Assembly (NCBI GenBank): GCA_949300485.1
Contig: CASGEL010000001.1
Coordinates: 62,001-126,000 of the forward strand
Source of the DNA: an uncultured bacterium
GTDB lineage: Bacteria > Cyanobacteriota > Vampirovibrionia > Gastranaerophilales > Gastranaerophilaceae
Direction: 5' to 3'
Length of the DNA: 64,000 nucleotides
The stretch's first letter is position 1. Each line of letters starts with the position of its first letter. The notes beneath the pieces were generated by a model. The model saw only the letters and a program-made list of their open reading frames with translations. It had not been told where the DNA came from and did no database searches. Positions 27,630-41,800 of this stretch are shown in pieces. A program made the position numbers and the translations under genes.

Positions 27630-28322
27630 ATGGTCTCTCAGGTAGGTTTAAACACAGGAATTTACAACAGTCCATATTCATTTAACAATAATATGGCTTT
27701 TCAGAATAATTCCACAAACAATTCAACAAATTCCTTATTTACAAATAATAGCACAGGGAATAATGGTTTATACAATCCGGTAGGAAACGATTATAGTGAT
27801 GATATAATGATGCAGAAATTTGATACAATGCTCAATTCTGCACTAAATACACAAGCTCAAAATCCAAGTCAAAATCTATCTGCTAATTACAATCCAATGA
27901 GTGACATGAATACAAATACATCATTCACTTCAAACGCATCGACAAATCAAACAGCTGATACCCAACAGCCAATTGATACAAGCGAGCTAAACGGATACCT
28001 TGCACAACAAGATAAAAATATAGCATATACAGAAAACAATAACGCATATCATAAGTCAAATACAGCAAAAAAAGCTGGAGCGGTATTAGGATTTCTGGCT
28101 CCGACTGCCGGAAAATTTATTCAACTGTTCAAAGGCGGAAAGTTTAAAGATTTATTTAAATTTAAACAACTTGCAATTGCCTGTCCTGCTTTAGCTCTTG
28201 CCGGACTAGCAATAGGGTCATTAGTTGACGGATATATTAATAGCAACAGAGCAAAAACTGCTGATCAAACTGCAGTAATGGCTAATCAAAAATCACTTCA
28301 AATGCAGCCCTATATTGCATAA
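27630..28322 (+). CDS. Asn/Gln-rich protein of unknown function with hydrophobic C-terminal segment
   Basis: A 230-residue protein. The first ~140 residues are low-complexity, rich in Asn, Ser, Thr and Gln. The C-terminal ~85 residues hold a basic stretch (KGGKFKDLFKFKQ) and an Ala/Leu-rich hydrophobic segment (AIACPALALAGLAIGSLVDG). There is no N-terminal signal. Its leader carries five GGTTA copies. The gene ends at a clear terminator and appears monocistronic. No family recognised. Confidence 0.7.
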   Translation: MVSQVGLNTGIYNSPYSFNNNMAFQNNSTNNSTNSLFTNNSTGNNGLYNPVGNDYSDDIMMQKFDTMLNSALNTQAQNPSQNLSANYNPMSDMNTNTSFTSNASTNQTADTQQPIDTSELNGYLAQQDKNIAYTENNNAYHKSNTAKKAGAVLGFLAPTAGKFIQLFKGGKFKDLFKFKQLAIACPALALAGLAIGSLVDGYINSNRAKTADQTAVMANQKSLQMQPYIA

Positions 28323-28356
28323 TTAATGAATTTTAATTTAAGAACCCCATAATTAC

Positions 28357-28390
28357 GGCGAAATAATCATATTTCGCCTTTATTTTTTGT
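28357..28390 (+). terminator. Intrinsic terminator
   Basis: GGCGAAAT / ATTTCGCC, an 8-bp stem with a 6-nt loop, followed by TTTATTTTTT. It ends the 27630 gene. Confidence 0.88.
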
Positions 28391-28453
28391 TAACTAGTTG
28401 AAATTATTATAAAATAGTTGTATAAAAATAAAAACAGCCAAAATAAGGACTAA

Positions 28454-29812
<1,359 letters not shown>

Positions 29813-29830
29813 AAAATAAGACTAAGTAAT

Positions 29831-29860
29831 AAAAAGACCTGTTTGTTAACAGGTCTTTTT
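29831..29860. terminator. Bidirectional terminator, gdhA and giant adhesin
   Basis: AAAAAGACCTGTT / AACAGGTCTTTTT, a perfect 13-bp stem with a 4-nt loop, gives U-tracts on both strands between two convergent genes. Confidence 0.93.
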
Positions 29861-29871
29861 ATTATTATTTA

Positions 29872-32800
29872 TTATAATGATTTAATCACTTTTCTTTGGG
29901 TTGTTCCCTGAACCTTTTGATTATCGTAATTAGGTTCTTTACCCAAAGCCCATCTGAAACCTGCTGTTAATACAATACCTGTTCTGCCGCCATTTCTTAT
30001 CATTGTTTGGAAAAATGCCGTAAATCTTTCACCCCAAGATTTTTGAACCCCAACACCATATTCAACATAAGGTTTTACAGACAATTGAGGGAGTCTAACA
30101 TCTTGAGCCATTACATCAGTTCTATCCATAATGCTCCAAACCATATTAACACCTAAATACGGCTGCCATCCGTTTTTCAAATTAGCAATAAATTTAACAC
30201 CAGGAACAATTGTTATTGCATGCAGCGGATCAGAGTCAATTCTAACACCTGCAGCATTTGTATAATCAAATGTATTAGCAAACGTATAACCTAAGAACAA
30301 TGACGGTTGAACTATAAATTTACCATCTTTCATTTCCCAGTTATAACCGGTTTTAGAAGCGATACCTGCGGTTAACATTGCAAAGTGATCTGTTCCGTAT
30401 TGTGTATAAGCATCACCGGCACTTGCACCTGCAGATAATGTTAAACCGGTAAAGAAATTACCTTTATACAAAGTTCCGGTTACACCTAATGCTCCTCCCT
30501 GCTGGTTCATACTTACACCGTTGAAGGACATATGAGAACCGTTATAACCTACAAAGGTTGATAACACCCCTTTAAAGCCATGTCCAAGATCAACAAGGTT
30601 GGAATCACCGCCGTACATAGCGCCGTAAGCAACATTAGAAACTCCTATTCCGCCTCTTAAATTAACCTGTTCAAATGTTGTATACGGTTGAATCCACATA
30701 GCATTTGAAGTTTCAGGAAGATTGCTTCTTCTATATGCAGGGATATCATTTATTGCATACCGGTTAGAATTTTCTGCAGTTAATCTCATCATATAAGGAT
30801 ATTTTGTATATCTGTCCATATGATAGAAACCGGCATTTAAAGTCTGTAATTGAGTTAAATAACCACCCAATTGAGTTGCAACAGGGGATGCCATAACGGC
30901 AGGGTTAACTGAACCAATATCAGGAGTTGAACCGCCTTGTCTTGCAAACAACAAGTTACCATTATTATACGATACATCATACTTTTGAATTGGTCCCATA
31001 ACAGTTGTTACACCTTGATCAAGAGCAACATGATTTGCTAAATCTCCATATGCAACTTGAACTGAAGTATTATTAAGCAAAGCATCACTTACCACATTCA
31101 AGCTATCCTGATCAAGGATTAAATTACCATTGCCATATACCCTGCCTGCACCGACCTTATCCGCAATTTCATTTTTCAAATCAATATCAATATCCAAATC
31201 TACATCACCTAATAAGGTCAAACTGTCAAAGTATAGATTTTCAATACTTGCAGGACTTGGATCTGTTGAATAGCTACCATTACCAAGGTCAACTACAGAT
31301 GTATTTTGTAAATTAATACCTGTTCCTGCAGCAAATTGAGCATCTGAAAGATTTCCTAACGTTGCGCCTGCTGCCATTGCGAAAACACCTTCATTTACAT
31401 TCAAGCTGCCGTTAAAATTATTATTTCCCCGGAATACCAATGCTCCTGATCCGTTTTTATCAACAGTACCTGTACCGTTAATTTTAGATAATGAAGCATT
31501 GTTATCAGCATTAACAACCAATGTACCGTTTTGATTTATATTAGTTGTACCTGAAATATATTTTGTATTATCTGAATTAAATATTACACTTCCGTTATTG
31601 ATATTAGCAGTACCTGTGAAGTTAGAGTTATCACCGGTCAGAGTCATATCATTTGAACCGTTTTTATTTAAAGTACCGCTTCCGCTAAATGAACCTGTTG
31701 TAATATCACTACGGTTATTGGTAATAGTAACAGTATTACCACTGCCAATATTTGTATTACCTAAAATGTATGTATCACTTGAGGAAGATTGAGTATAATT
31801 CATATCCCCATCCGCTATATTTAAATTACCGGTAAAGTCGTCGTTTTTACCTGACAAATTTAAATCATTATTCCCTGATTTATTAACAGTACCATTACCG
31901 GCAAGGCCGCTTGAAACTGAAACATCTTTATTAGCGGAAACAATATTAACAACTGTATCTTCACCTGCTGCATAAATATCGTTTTTACCGTTTGCATCTC
32001 TGTTACCTGAAAAATCAGTATCAATAATTGTCATATCATCAGCAGTATAAATAGCTCCCCCTAAACCGTTTGAGGTGTTATTTGTTATTTCAGAATTATT
32101 GATAATGAAAGATTCTGAATTTGTATTATTAATAACACCGCCATTGCCATTTGAAGAACTTGATGTAATATTTACATTATCTAAATTAACTGTAGAACTT
32201 CCGTTATTTGCAATAACGACAGATCCGCCATTATCTGAATGCGCATTTTCTATTGTCAAATCTTTAACTGTTAAATCAGTATTATTTTGAGTAACTTCAA
32301 AGAATGATTTTGTATCTTCTCCGGAAATTACAGTATTTCCATTTGTTTCGCCTTTTACAACAAATGAACCTGATGCAGTTGTTCCTAAGCTTTCACCTAT
32401 AATATACGGATCAGGATCATCTGCATGGAATTGGAAACCCCTGTCACCACTCTGATTATTCATTGCCTTTAATGAATTTTCATCAGTTGCTTTGATTGCG
32501 GTAAGAATAATATCCTGTCCGCCTTGAGCAATAGTTACGCGATATTCATAAGCGGAAGTTGCCCAAAAATCCAAACTATCATCATTATCTAAAGTTAAAT
32601 TACCGCCAAGAACATTAATATTATAGCTTTCTCCAAGACCGTTATCTGTTTTTTGATCATTTAAGTTAATATCTTTCAGTGCCAATTCCAAAGCTCCGCC
32701 ATTACCTCCCTTTGAAACTAATTTATCCGAGGTTCGAGTTGGTAGAGTCAAATCAACATCAATTTTTATTTCTGAACCTGAAGTTGTCAAGTTAGCAAAA

Positions 32801-35800
32801 GTTTTTGTTGCGGTATTGTCATCTATCAAATCAATTACTGAATCAGTAATTGAATAGCTTCCGTTATAAGTATCTCCGGTAAGCTCAATTGTCGAATTGG
32901 CAAAAGATACCTGATTTCCAGCATAATTTGCAAGATCTCCTGCTAAAGTATATGTACCTTCTATAGGAGAATTACTACTGAAATTAATTTGAGCACCGCT
33001 TGCACCATTACCAAACCCAACAACAGAAGAACCAGAGCCTACAGTAAGATTACTGCCAACAGCTGCTGCATAGTTAAGAATTGCAGAGTTATTTGCAATC
33101 ATATTAAAATCAAATGCGGTTGTTGATTTGCCTGAAACTTTCAGTGTTCCTTCATTTGCATTAGCTGTAAATGAAGTGTCAACAGTGCTTTTATTAGCAT
33201 CAAATGTTAAAATGCCGTTACCGCCTTTATTTAAAACACCTGAGCCTGAAACGTTTGCTAAAGTATCTTCAATACCGTCAGCAACATTGTAATTTAATTT
33301 TGCACCTGAATTTATGTCTGTTTTGCCGGCGAGATAAGAAGTATCTGCCTCTTTATTAAAGGTTACAGCACCGCTATTGATATCTAATGTACCTTCAAAA
33401 GTATCATTTTTACCACCTAAAGTAAGCGTTCCCTCACCGTCTTTTATAACAGAACCGCTGCCTAAATCTCTTCCTTCTTCATCAATATATGCCGTCAGAT
33501 TTGAAACATTTACATCATCAGAAGTTGAATTATTAATATATAACTCAGCCCCTTGAGCGATTGCATAAGAATTTGCATTGATAAAGTTATTGTTATCAGC
33601 TGATGTATAAGATAATCTGCCTCCGCCTATCATTACAGAACCGGTGAATGCTGAATTATCCCCAACAAGATTAAGATTTCCAGCACCAAGTTTTGATAAA
33701 GTACCTTCGCCGGATATTGCGGTTAGGTTATCATCACTATCTGTGCCAACAGAATATTCTAATGTACCGCCATGTTCAATAACGGTATTTCCGCTTACAT
33801 AGTTACCATTGTCATATGTGTAAGCAAGAATACCTTCTTTAATAGTTGTTGTACCAGTAAAGTCATTATCGCCTATAAGCTGGATTTTACCATCACCTGT
33901 TTTAATAAAGTTTTCATCATCGCCACCGGAGATATTACCTATAGTCTGACCATCAATATTATTACCTTCATCATCTTGTTCCAAAACATTTGCTTGTAAT
34001 GTTGCACCGTTTGAAATTATTGTATTACCGCCAAAATAAGTATCAGAAGTGTCATCTGCAAGATAAATTAATGTACCCTCTTCTATATTAGCAGTACCTG
34101 AAAAACCTGAACTATTTCCTGAAAGTGTTAAATCACCCGCACCCTGTTTATTAAAGTTAGAACCTTCTACACCTGAGATATTTGAAACTGTCTGGTTTGC
34201 AATATCTTGATTGATAATAAATGTTAAATTAGTACCTTCATTTGCAAGATTGGTTAAACCGCCAAGATACCTATCATTATCAGATGCGGCCTGATAAATT
34301 ACAGAACCGCCCTCAATTCTTGTTGTGCCGCCAAAACCTGAATTATTTCCAAGCAGATAAAGTGTTCCGTTATTTGTTTTAACGATAGTACCCGAACCGT
34401 CTTTTCCTGCTGAAACATTTTGCATAATCTGCTGTTGTAAAGTTTCAGATTGAGCAATATTCATAGTTAAAGTAGAACCCTGATTAACTCTTACAGCACC
34501 GCCTACAAAAGTATCACTATCATTTGCGGTATAAACAACATTACCTGCTTCAATATCAAAAGTACCCTTAAAATCAGAGTTTGAACCGTTCAAATTCAAT
34601 GTTCCGACACCTGTTTTTTCAAAAGTGGTTCCTGTATCACCTGCTATACCGCTATTGATAGTACTTGTTGTATCAGCAGCACTAGTTATAAACTCTACAT
34701 TAGCATTATTTGCAAGATAAATATCATTTTGTACGCCGTTATTATGAGTGTTTACAGCAGTTACACCGAAATTAGAATCAGTAATTGTCATATTAGCAGA
34801 CGTATAAATAGCACCGCCTAAACCAGTAGTTGCTCTGTTACCATCAACAGTTGCATTAGCTATTGTCATACCGGATGAAGCATTATAAATAGCACCGCCG
34901 TTTATTGCTGCATGGTTTCCGGTAATTATTGATTGATTTATTGAAAATTTACTACTGCTGTGGTTTGCAACAGCACCGCCATTACCTGCTAAAACTTCGT
35001 TTTTTACAAAATCAACATTATTTAAAGTAATTTCAGCAGCATCATTTCTTGCATAAATAACGGAACCGTCTTTTATATTAGTGTCTGAAGCATACCTTTT
35101 TGCTTTCTGAACAGATACATTATACATTAAGAAATCAGTATCATTCACAATCTCAAACATTGAACCGTTTGTTTGACCATCCGGAGTAAATTCACCGATA
35201 CTTATCCTGTACCCCGGATCAGTTGTACCATCAGGATTTGTAATAGTAATAGATTCCGGAGCTTGACTCAATTCTATGTCATTATAATACCACTTACCTT
35301 CATTTTCATCATGTCTAAGACTTTCATCATCAGCTAAGAGTTCAAGATCTTTCAAAATTCCTGATAATATACTCTTGTCTTGCCCGACTAAAGTACCCTG
35401 AACAGTAAATGTACCGGCTGATGTAGTATCAAGATCTCTATAGATATTGTAATTATTATTTTCCTGTTTTCCGTCTTTGGCAATAAAGCTGAAACCTCTG
35501 TTACCCCCGATACCGTTACCGGAAGGATCATATACATTCATATCTCTCAATGTATCAGTACTTGAAGTTCCTTCAGGAGTAATCTCAATACTATCTTGTT
35601 CATGTCCGTCTGCCGCACCACTTGAAGCTGAATTAACACCATATTTATATACGTTTGTTGCCCAACTTAAAATTTGTACACCGTCAGAATCCGCAACCTT
35701 TAAATCATTATTACCTTTAAATACTCTGATTACACCTTTGCTTTGTTCATTAGTATCAGGGTCAGTAATAAATAATCCGTTATCATCTGTTACAAATAAC

Positions 35801-38800
35801 CTTGTAATTTCAACGATACCTTCACCTGAATTTGCAGTGATTGTATCCGCAAACGGCATTGTTCCTGTATTTTCATTTAAGTAAAGGTTTACATCAAGTG
35901 TAATTCCTCCATCTATATCAGTTGCAGTTGCTCCGCCTGTGAAATTAAGACTATCAAATGTATAATTATCACCTGCTACCTGGTTAGAAAGATCAAGTAT
36001 TGAGCTATTCAATGTATAATCAGCACCTGCCAGATTATATTCTAAAGCTCCCTGATCATGCCTGTGTCCGTCAGTAATTTCAGAACCTTGAATATTATCC
36101 CCAAGACCAACAACAGAATTATCAAATGTAATACTGTCGTTAACGCCGGTATGATTATAAAGAGTATTCAAAATATATGTTGCATCACTGAATATCAAAT
36201 TATTAGCAATTGTTCCTTGGGAAGTCAGCCAGCCGCTGTTTAAAGTATAAGTACTTTCATCTCTGCCCCTGCCTGAAACTGAAACAGTACCGCCGTTTTC
36301 TAAAGTTATATTTGCAAAACCGGAATTAAAATCAAATGATGTGTCATCTGAATTATACGCAAATGTTGCAGGAGAATCAGCACCATCATTAGAACCGTCA
36401 ACAAGAATATTTGCTTTACTATTAAAGAATGTATTTGAAGTAGTCTTTTCAAAATTTACAGTTCCGTTATCAATATTTAAAATTCCACTGAAATCTTCAT
36501 TTTTACTGCCCTTTAAAGAAACCGCACCGGAACCTGTCTTGTTTATATTACCTGATCCTGAAAGATCTGCTGAAATCTCTGTATCAGAAGTATTATTTAT
36601 ATAAAATGTAGCATTATCTGCAACAGATATTGCACCATTATTTATATTTTTATTTCCTAACAAAGCACTTGCGCCGGAAGCTATGTTTAAAACAACACTA
36701 TCTAATGCGGATTCTGAATTGTTATTGCCATTAATAGTGAGCGAACCTGTTTGAACATTTACTGTTGAACTTGAAATCAGATTATTCAAAAGAATGCTGC
36801 CATTTGTCATAACAGCTCCGCCTGATCCTGTTATTTGATCAGCCAAAATCAATGAATGATTTTGAGCTGCATTCAAATTTAACATTCCGTTATTTGTAAT
36901 TACAGAATCTGCAGTACCGGTGTTTGTTAAAGTATAATCACCTGTTGCTGTTATTGTTAGGTTTCCTTGTGAACCGTTAAATATATAATTACTTGAATTG
37001 CCCTCAAAAGAAGCATCCGTAATAGTTGCCCTGCCAAGGTTATAGATAGCAGAACCGTTTTCAGCAGTATTATTTGAGAAAGTAACATTGGTTAATTCCA
37101 AATCATTTCCGGCATTATAAATAGCTCCGCCGTTTCCTGTTGCAGAGTTAGAAGCCAATGTAACATTAGAAAGATTTGTTTCACCGCCGGTTACATAAAT
37201 AGCACCGCCGTTAGCTGCTGAGTTTTTTTGTATTGTCGAATTTGTTATATTAACAGTTGAATTTTCATTACTCTGATAAATTACAGCTCCGCCCCTATCA
37301 GAAGAAGCTGCATTTTGAATTGTAATATCATCAATATTTAATGTGGTATCATTAACAACTTCAAACATTGACAAACCTGTAGCAGTAGAACTTGCATCAG
37401 TACGGCCGTTAATTGTATCCGCTCTATCATTAGTTCTTCCTTTAATATTCAAAGTTCCTGCTAATGTTTGCTCTAAAGCCTGGCCAATATAATATTGATT
37501 GTCAGCACCAGCGAGGTGGAAAGTTCTCTCGCCTGAAGTTTCATGGTTCAATGTGTACAAAGTATTACCAACATATCCGCTTGCAATAATAGTAATAGTG
37601 TCAGAACCAGTCACTGTTGAAACTGTATATTGATAAATATTAGAACTCAATACTCCTGAATAATTGTTAGCAAAAGTTATTCCATCTAAAACATCATAAG
37701 TTTCACTGACCAATAAACCGGTATCGTTATCCATATTTAATGCCTTGATACTGCTATCAGTCAATGTAACCTGAGCATTACCGCCGTTTGCAACAAGTTT
37801 ATCAAAGGCACCAAGTCCGCTGTTTGCAGTAAAGTCAAAATCAAGATTTAAGTTATTTGTACCTGTAGTTGTCAAATTTGCAATGGTAGTTGTTGTAATA
37901 CCGCCATTTGCAAGATTTAATGTTGAACCGCCGTTGAGTGCATAATTCCCGCTCAAGGTAACATCGTTTCCGACTATATTCACAGTAGTATTGCTAAATC
38001 CTGTCGTGTTACCTACAGCATTGGTTAAGTCTGATGAAAGATTATAACTTCCGTTTGCAAAATTTATTGTTCCGCCTGAATTTTCACTATCAAATTCAAA
38101 TGTAGAATCCGAATTTATATTATAAGTATCATTTGCAGCTGCATTAAAGTTTAGAGTAGAATTGCCGGCAACTTCAGCATTAAAGCCGAATGCATCTGCA
38201 TCTTCTGCCTGCTCATCAGCGTTAACAGTTAATGTTCCTGAATTAACATCTACTGTTCCTGTAAATTTATCCATATTAACGGTTAAATTACCTGAACCCT
38301 GTTTATCCAATGTTCCAACACCTGACAAAGATGATATTTTTTCATCACTCTGAAAATTTGTTGAATAAATCAGTTTAGAGTCTTTATTAGCAATATTTAC
38401 CCTGCCTGCAACAAATGAATTTGAATCGGATTTTGTAAATCCTAAATTTCCGCCGGAAATAAGAGTTTCACCTGTGAAACTTGAGTTATTGACTCCATCT
38501 GATGCAGTAACTAATGAATCTTTTACTCCGGATATTTCTAATGTTGCACCCTCAGAGCCTATTAAATTATTATTCAATTCAAATGTCGTAGTAGTAGATT
38601 TATTATCAACTCTAAATGTAGCTCCATCTGAAATATTTATATCTCCTGACAGCATTTTATCAACATCGTCAGCTGTATCATTAGCTACAAATTCCAATTT
38701 CCCGCCATTAACAAATGTAGCAACATTATTACCACGTCCGGAACCATTATACCAATCTCCGGTGATTTGTAATGTACCTTCACCATTTTTAACTAAATGA

Positions 38801-41800
38801 CCGCCAAAAGATTCAAATTTACTGCCATTTATTGTACCTGCAATAACATTTTCCGCAACATCAAAGATTAAATTAGTACCTTCATTGACTATATTTGAAG
38901 AACCAAAGAACTTATCATCATTAGAATCCATATTTACAATCAAACTGCCGGAATTAAGGTTCAACTTGCCTGTAAATCCTGAATTATCACCATTCACAGT
39001 AACAGAGCCCTTGTCTGTACTGTTACTGTCACCTATATTAAGAGTTCCGTTTCCTGTGAATGCACCGTTATTAAGATTCAAGTCTGTATCATTTTGAGTA
39101 AAGATATTAACACTTGATCCGCTATTTATATCTGTAACACCTAAAATATATGAATCATTCGTATCATCAGCCGTAAAATTGACAGAACCGCTGTTAACAT
39201 TCAAAGTACCGTTAAAGGCGCTGTTTGTTCCTGTCAGATTTAAGGTTCCGCTATTATTATTAACAACCCCGCCGCCTGCAATACCGCTTGATACATTATT
39301 GGATGTTCCGCTAAAGTTCACAACACCTGAATCTGCGATATAAATGTCATTTACACCTGTTGAATCTGTATTATTAGAAAACGTTGAATCCGTAATAAAA
39401 ATTGAAGTTTCCGTATAAATAGCACCGCCCAAACCGCCTGCGGTATTATTTGTAAAATCAGTATTAGAAATACTTAAACTTTTACCTGCGATTGCTGCAA
39501 TAGCACCGCCATCTCCGGCTGCTTTGTTATTAGTCAAAAGAACATTATTTATTGTAACAGTTGCCAATCCTGTTGTATTGTTCAAATAAAGAACAGAACC
39601 GTCTTTTATATCTTGATTTTGTCTTAGGGCATCTCGAATAGTTAAATCACGAATAGTTAAATCCGTATCATTAACTACTTCAAAGAATGAACCGTTAGTG
39701 CCTAAACTACTATCGTCCAAGCCGACATACTCATCTGCTCTTTCACCTGAAATTATTGAAGTTTTTTTGTCCGCACCATTAACTGTGAATTGACCTGCTA
39801 AAGTTGTATCCAAATCTCGTCCGATTTGATATGTTGAATTATTTACAACACTGAAACCTCTCAAACCGTTACGTTCATGGTTCATTGTACGTAAAGAATC
39901 AGGTGTTGCTGCTCTTACAGCATTAAATAGAATACTGTCATAAATATCAGAGCCCTGAGATCTGTCAGCACTAATACTGTACTCATAAACATTGGTTGAC
40001 CAATCAGCCATATGAGTGTCTTGACCAACAGCCAACTCTAAAGTACTTCCATTATTGTCAATAACCTGAATTGATTTACTACCAGATCCGTCATCATCAA
40101 TAATTGCAAAATTAGAAATATTTATCTGACCGCTTCCGCCTTTTACAATAAGTTTATCAGCTTCTCCATCACCTGCTAAAGATACATCAACTGACATAGA
40201 AGAATTATTCTCTGATGTAAAACTGTCAAATGTATATTCACTTATACGATCACCTGTAACACCTCTATCTGCCATCAAATTAAGAACAGAATTGTTAATT
40301 GTATAATTACCTTCATAGGCATTTTGATTCAAAGTAATATTTGCACTGTTCAAAATAACATTATTACCACTAGCACCTGCTATTGTATCTAAAGCTATAT
40401 TGCCTGCAGTAATACTTGCTGTTGCATTTTGAGCACCATTTACAAAATTCAATCTACCGTCTCCGCCGAGTGAGAGAGAGGAATCTGAACCTGCTGTATA
40501 ATTTAATGCTGCATTGTTTGAGATATTAGCTGTGAAATCCAAATTAGAAGCATTTGCATTTGTACTTGTTACAGTAAGAGTACCCTCTGAGATATTTGCA
40601 GTGCCTGAAAATGCTGAATTAGTTAAGGTTAGAGTCTGCGCACCATTTTTATTTATTGTTCCGATGCCTGTTATTTCACCATTGAGAGTTTCATCAGCGT
40701 TTGCGATATAATTCAACACGCTGTCAACAACAACGTGTCCGCCAAAGAAGGAGGTATTATCATTTTTAACAAAATTAGTTGTACCTCCATACAGATTAGC
40801 AGTCCCGGTAAATTCTGAGTTATTGCCTATAAGAGTAAATACTCCGCTGTCATTTTTATCGAACCTTACCCCTTCGCTTGAATCTGAGCGAAAGTTTCCG
40901 CCAGTATAATCAAGAGAAGAATCCATACCCGTCGAAATTTCGGCACCGTTAAGGAACTGAACCTCTCCGCCGAAAATTGTATCATCATTTGCGTCTGCTC
41001 TATATACAAGCTGGGTACCGTTTAAAACAGCATTACCTTTATAATCGGCATTATTACCAAGCAGCATAAAAACAATAGCGTCAAAGTTTAAAGCACCGGA
41101 ACCGGCAAAATGTCCGCCGGATAATAAACCTGCTCCTCCATCATTATCGATTGTTAATGATGAATCTGCACCTATGGTAATTTTTGAATCTGCACTATAT
41201 CCAAAGAATGAATCATTGCTATCTGCCGTATCAAATACAACAGAACCCTGTGCGATATTTACATTACCATGATATCCTGAGTTTTGACCGCTGATATTAA
41301 GAGTTCCCGCTCCTGTTTTGGTGAAAATGCTTGATGTTGAACCTGATGCAGTTTTAATACCGCTTAATAATTCAGATGTTACACCCTGACCAACAGTAAA
41401 TAAAACATTAGCATTATTTGCAAGGGTAATATCGTTATCACCGCTTGAATCTGTATTGCCTGAGAAGTTAGAATTTGTGATATTCAAATTAACGGCAGAA
41501 TAAATAGCACCGCCAAGCCCACCGGAGCTGTTACCTGTAAAATCTGCTCCGCTGATATTAACATGAGCAGCATTTTCTATATCAAAAGCACCGCCATTGC
41601 CTGCAGCATGGCTATTTTTAAATGCCGCATCTGTGATATTAATTGTTGCGTTATCAACAGATGAATAAATAATAGAACCGCCTTGAATAGTCTGACCTGT
41701 TCTATCTGCATCCTGAATTGTTATATCACGAATATTTAATTCAATAGCACCTTTGGTATCAGTCAATTCAAAGAAAGAACCTTTTTCATCTTCCGATATT

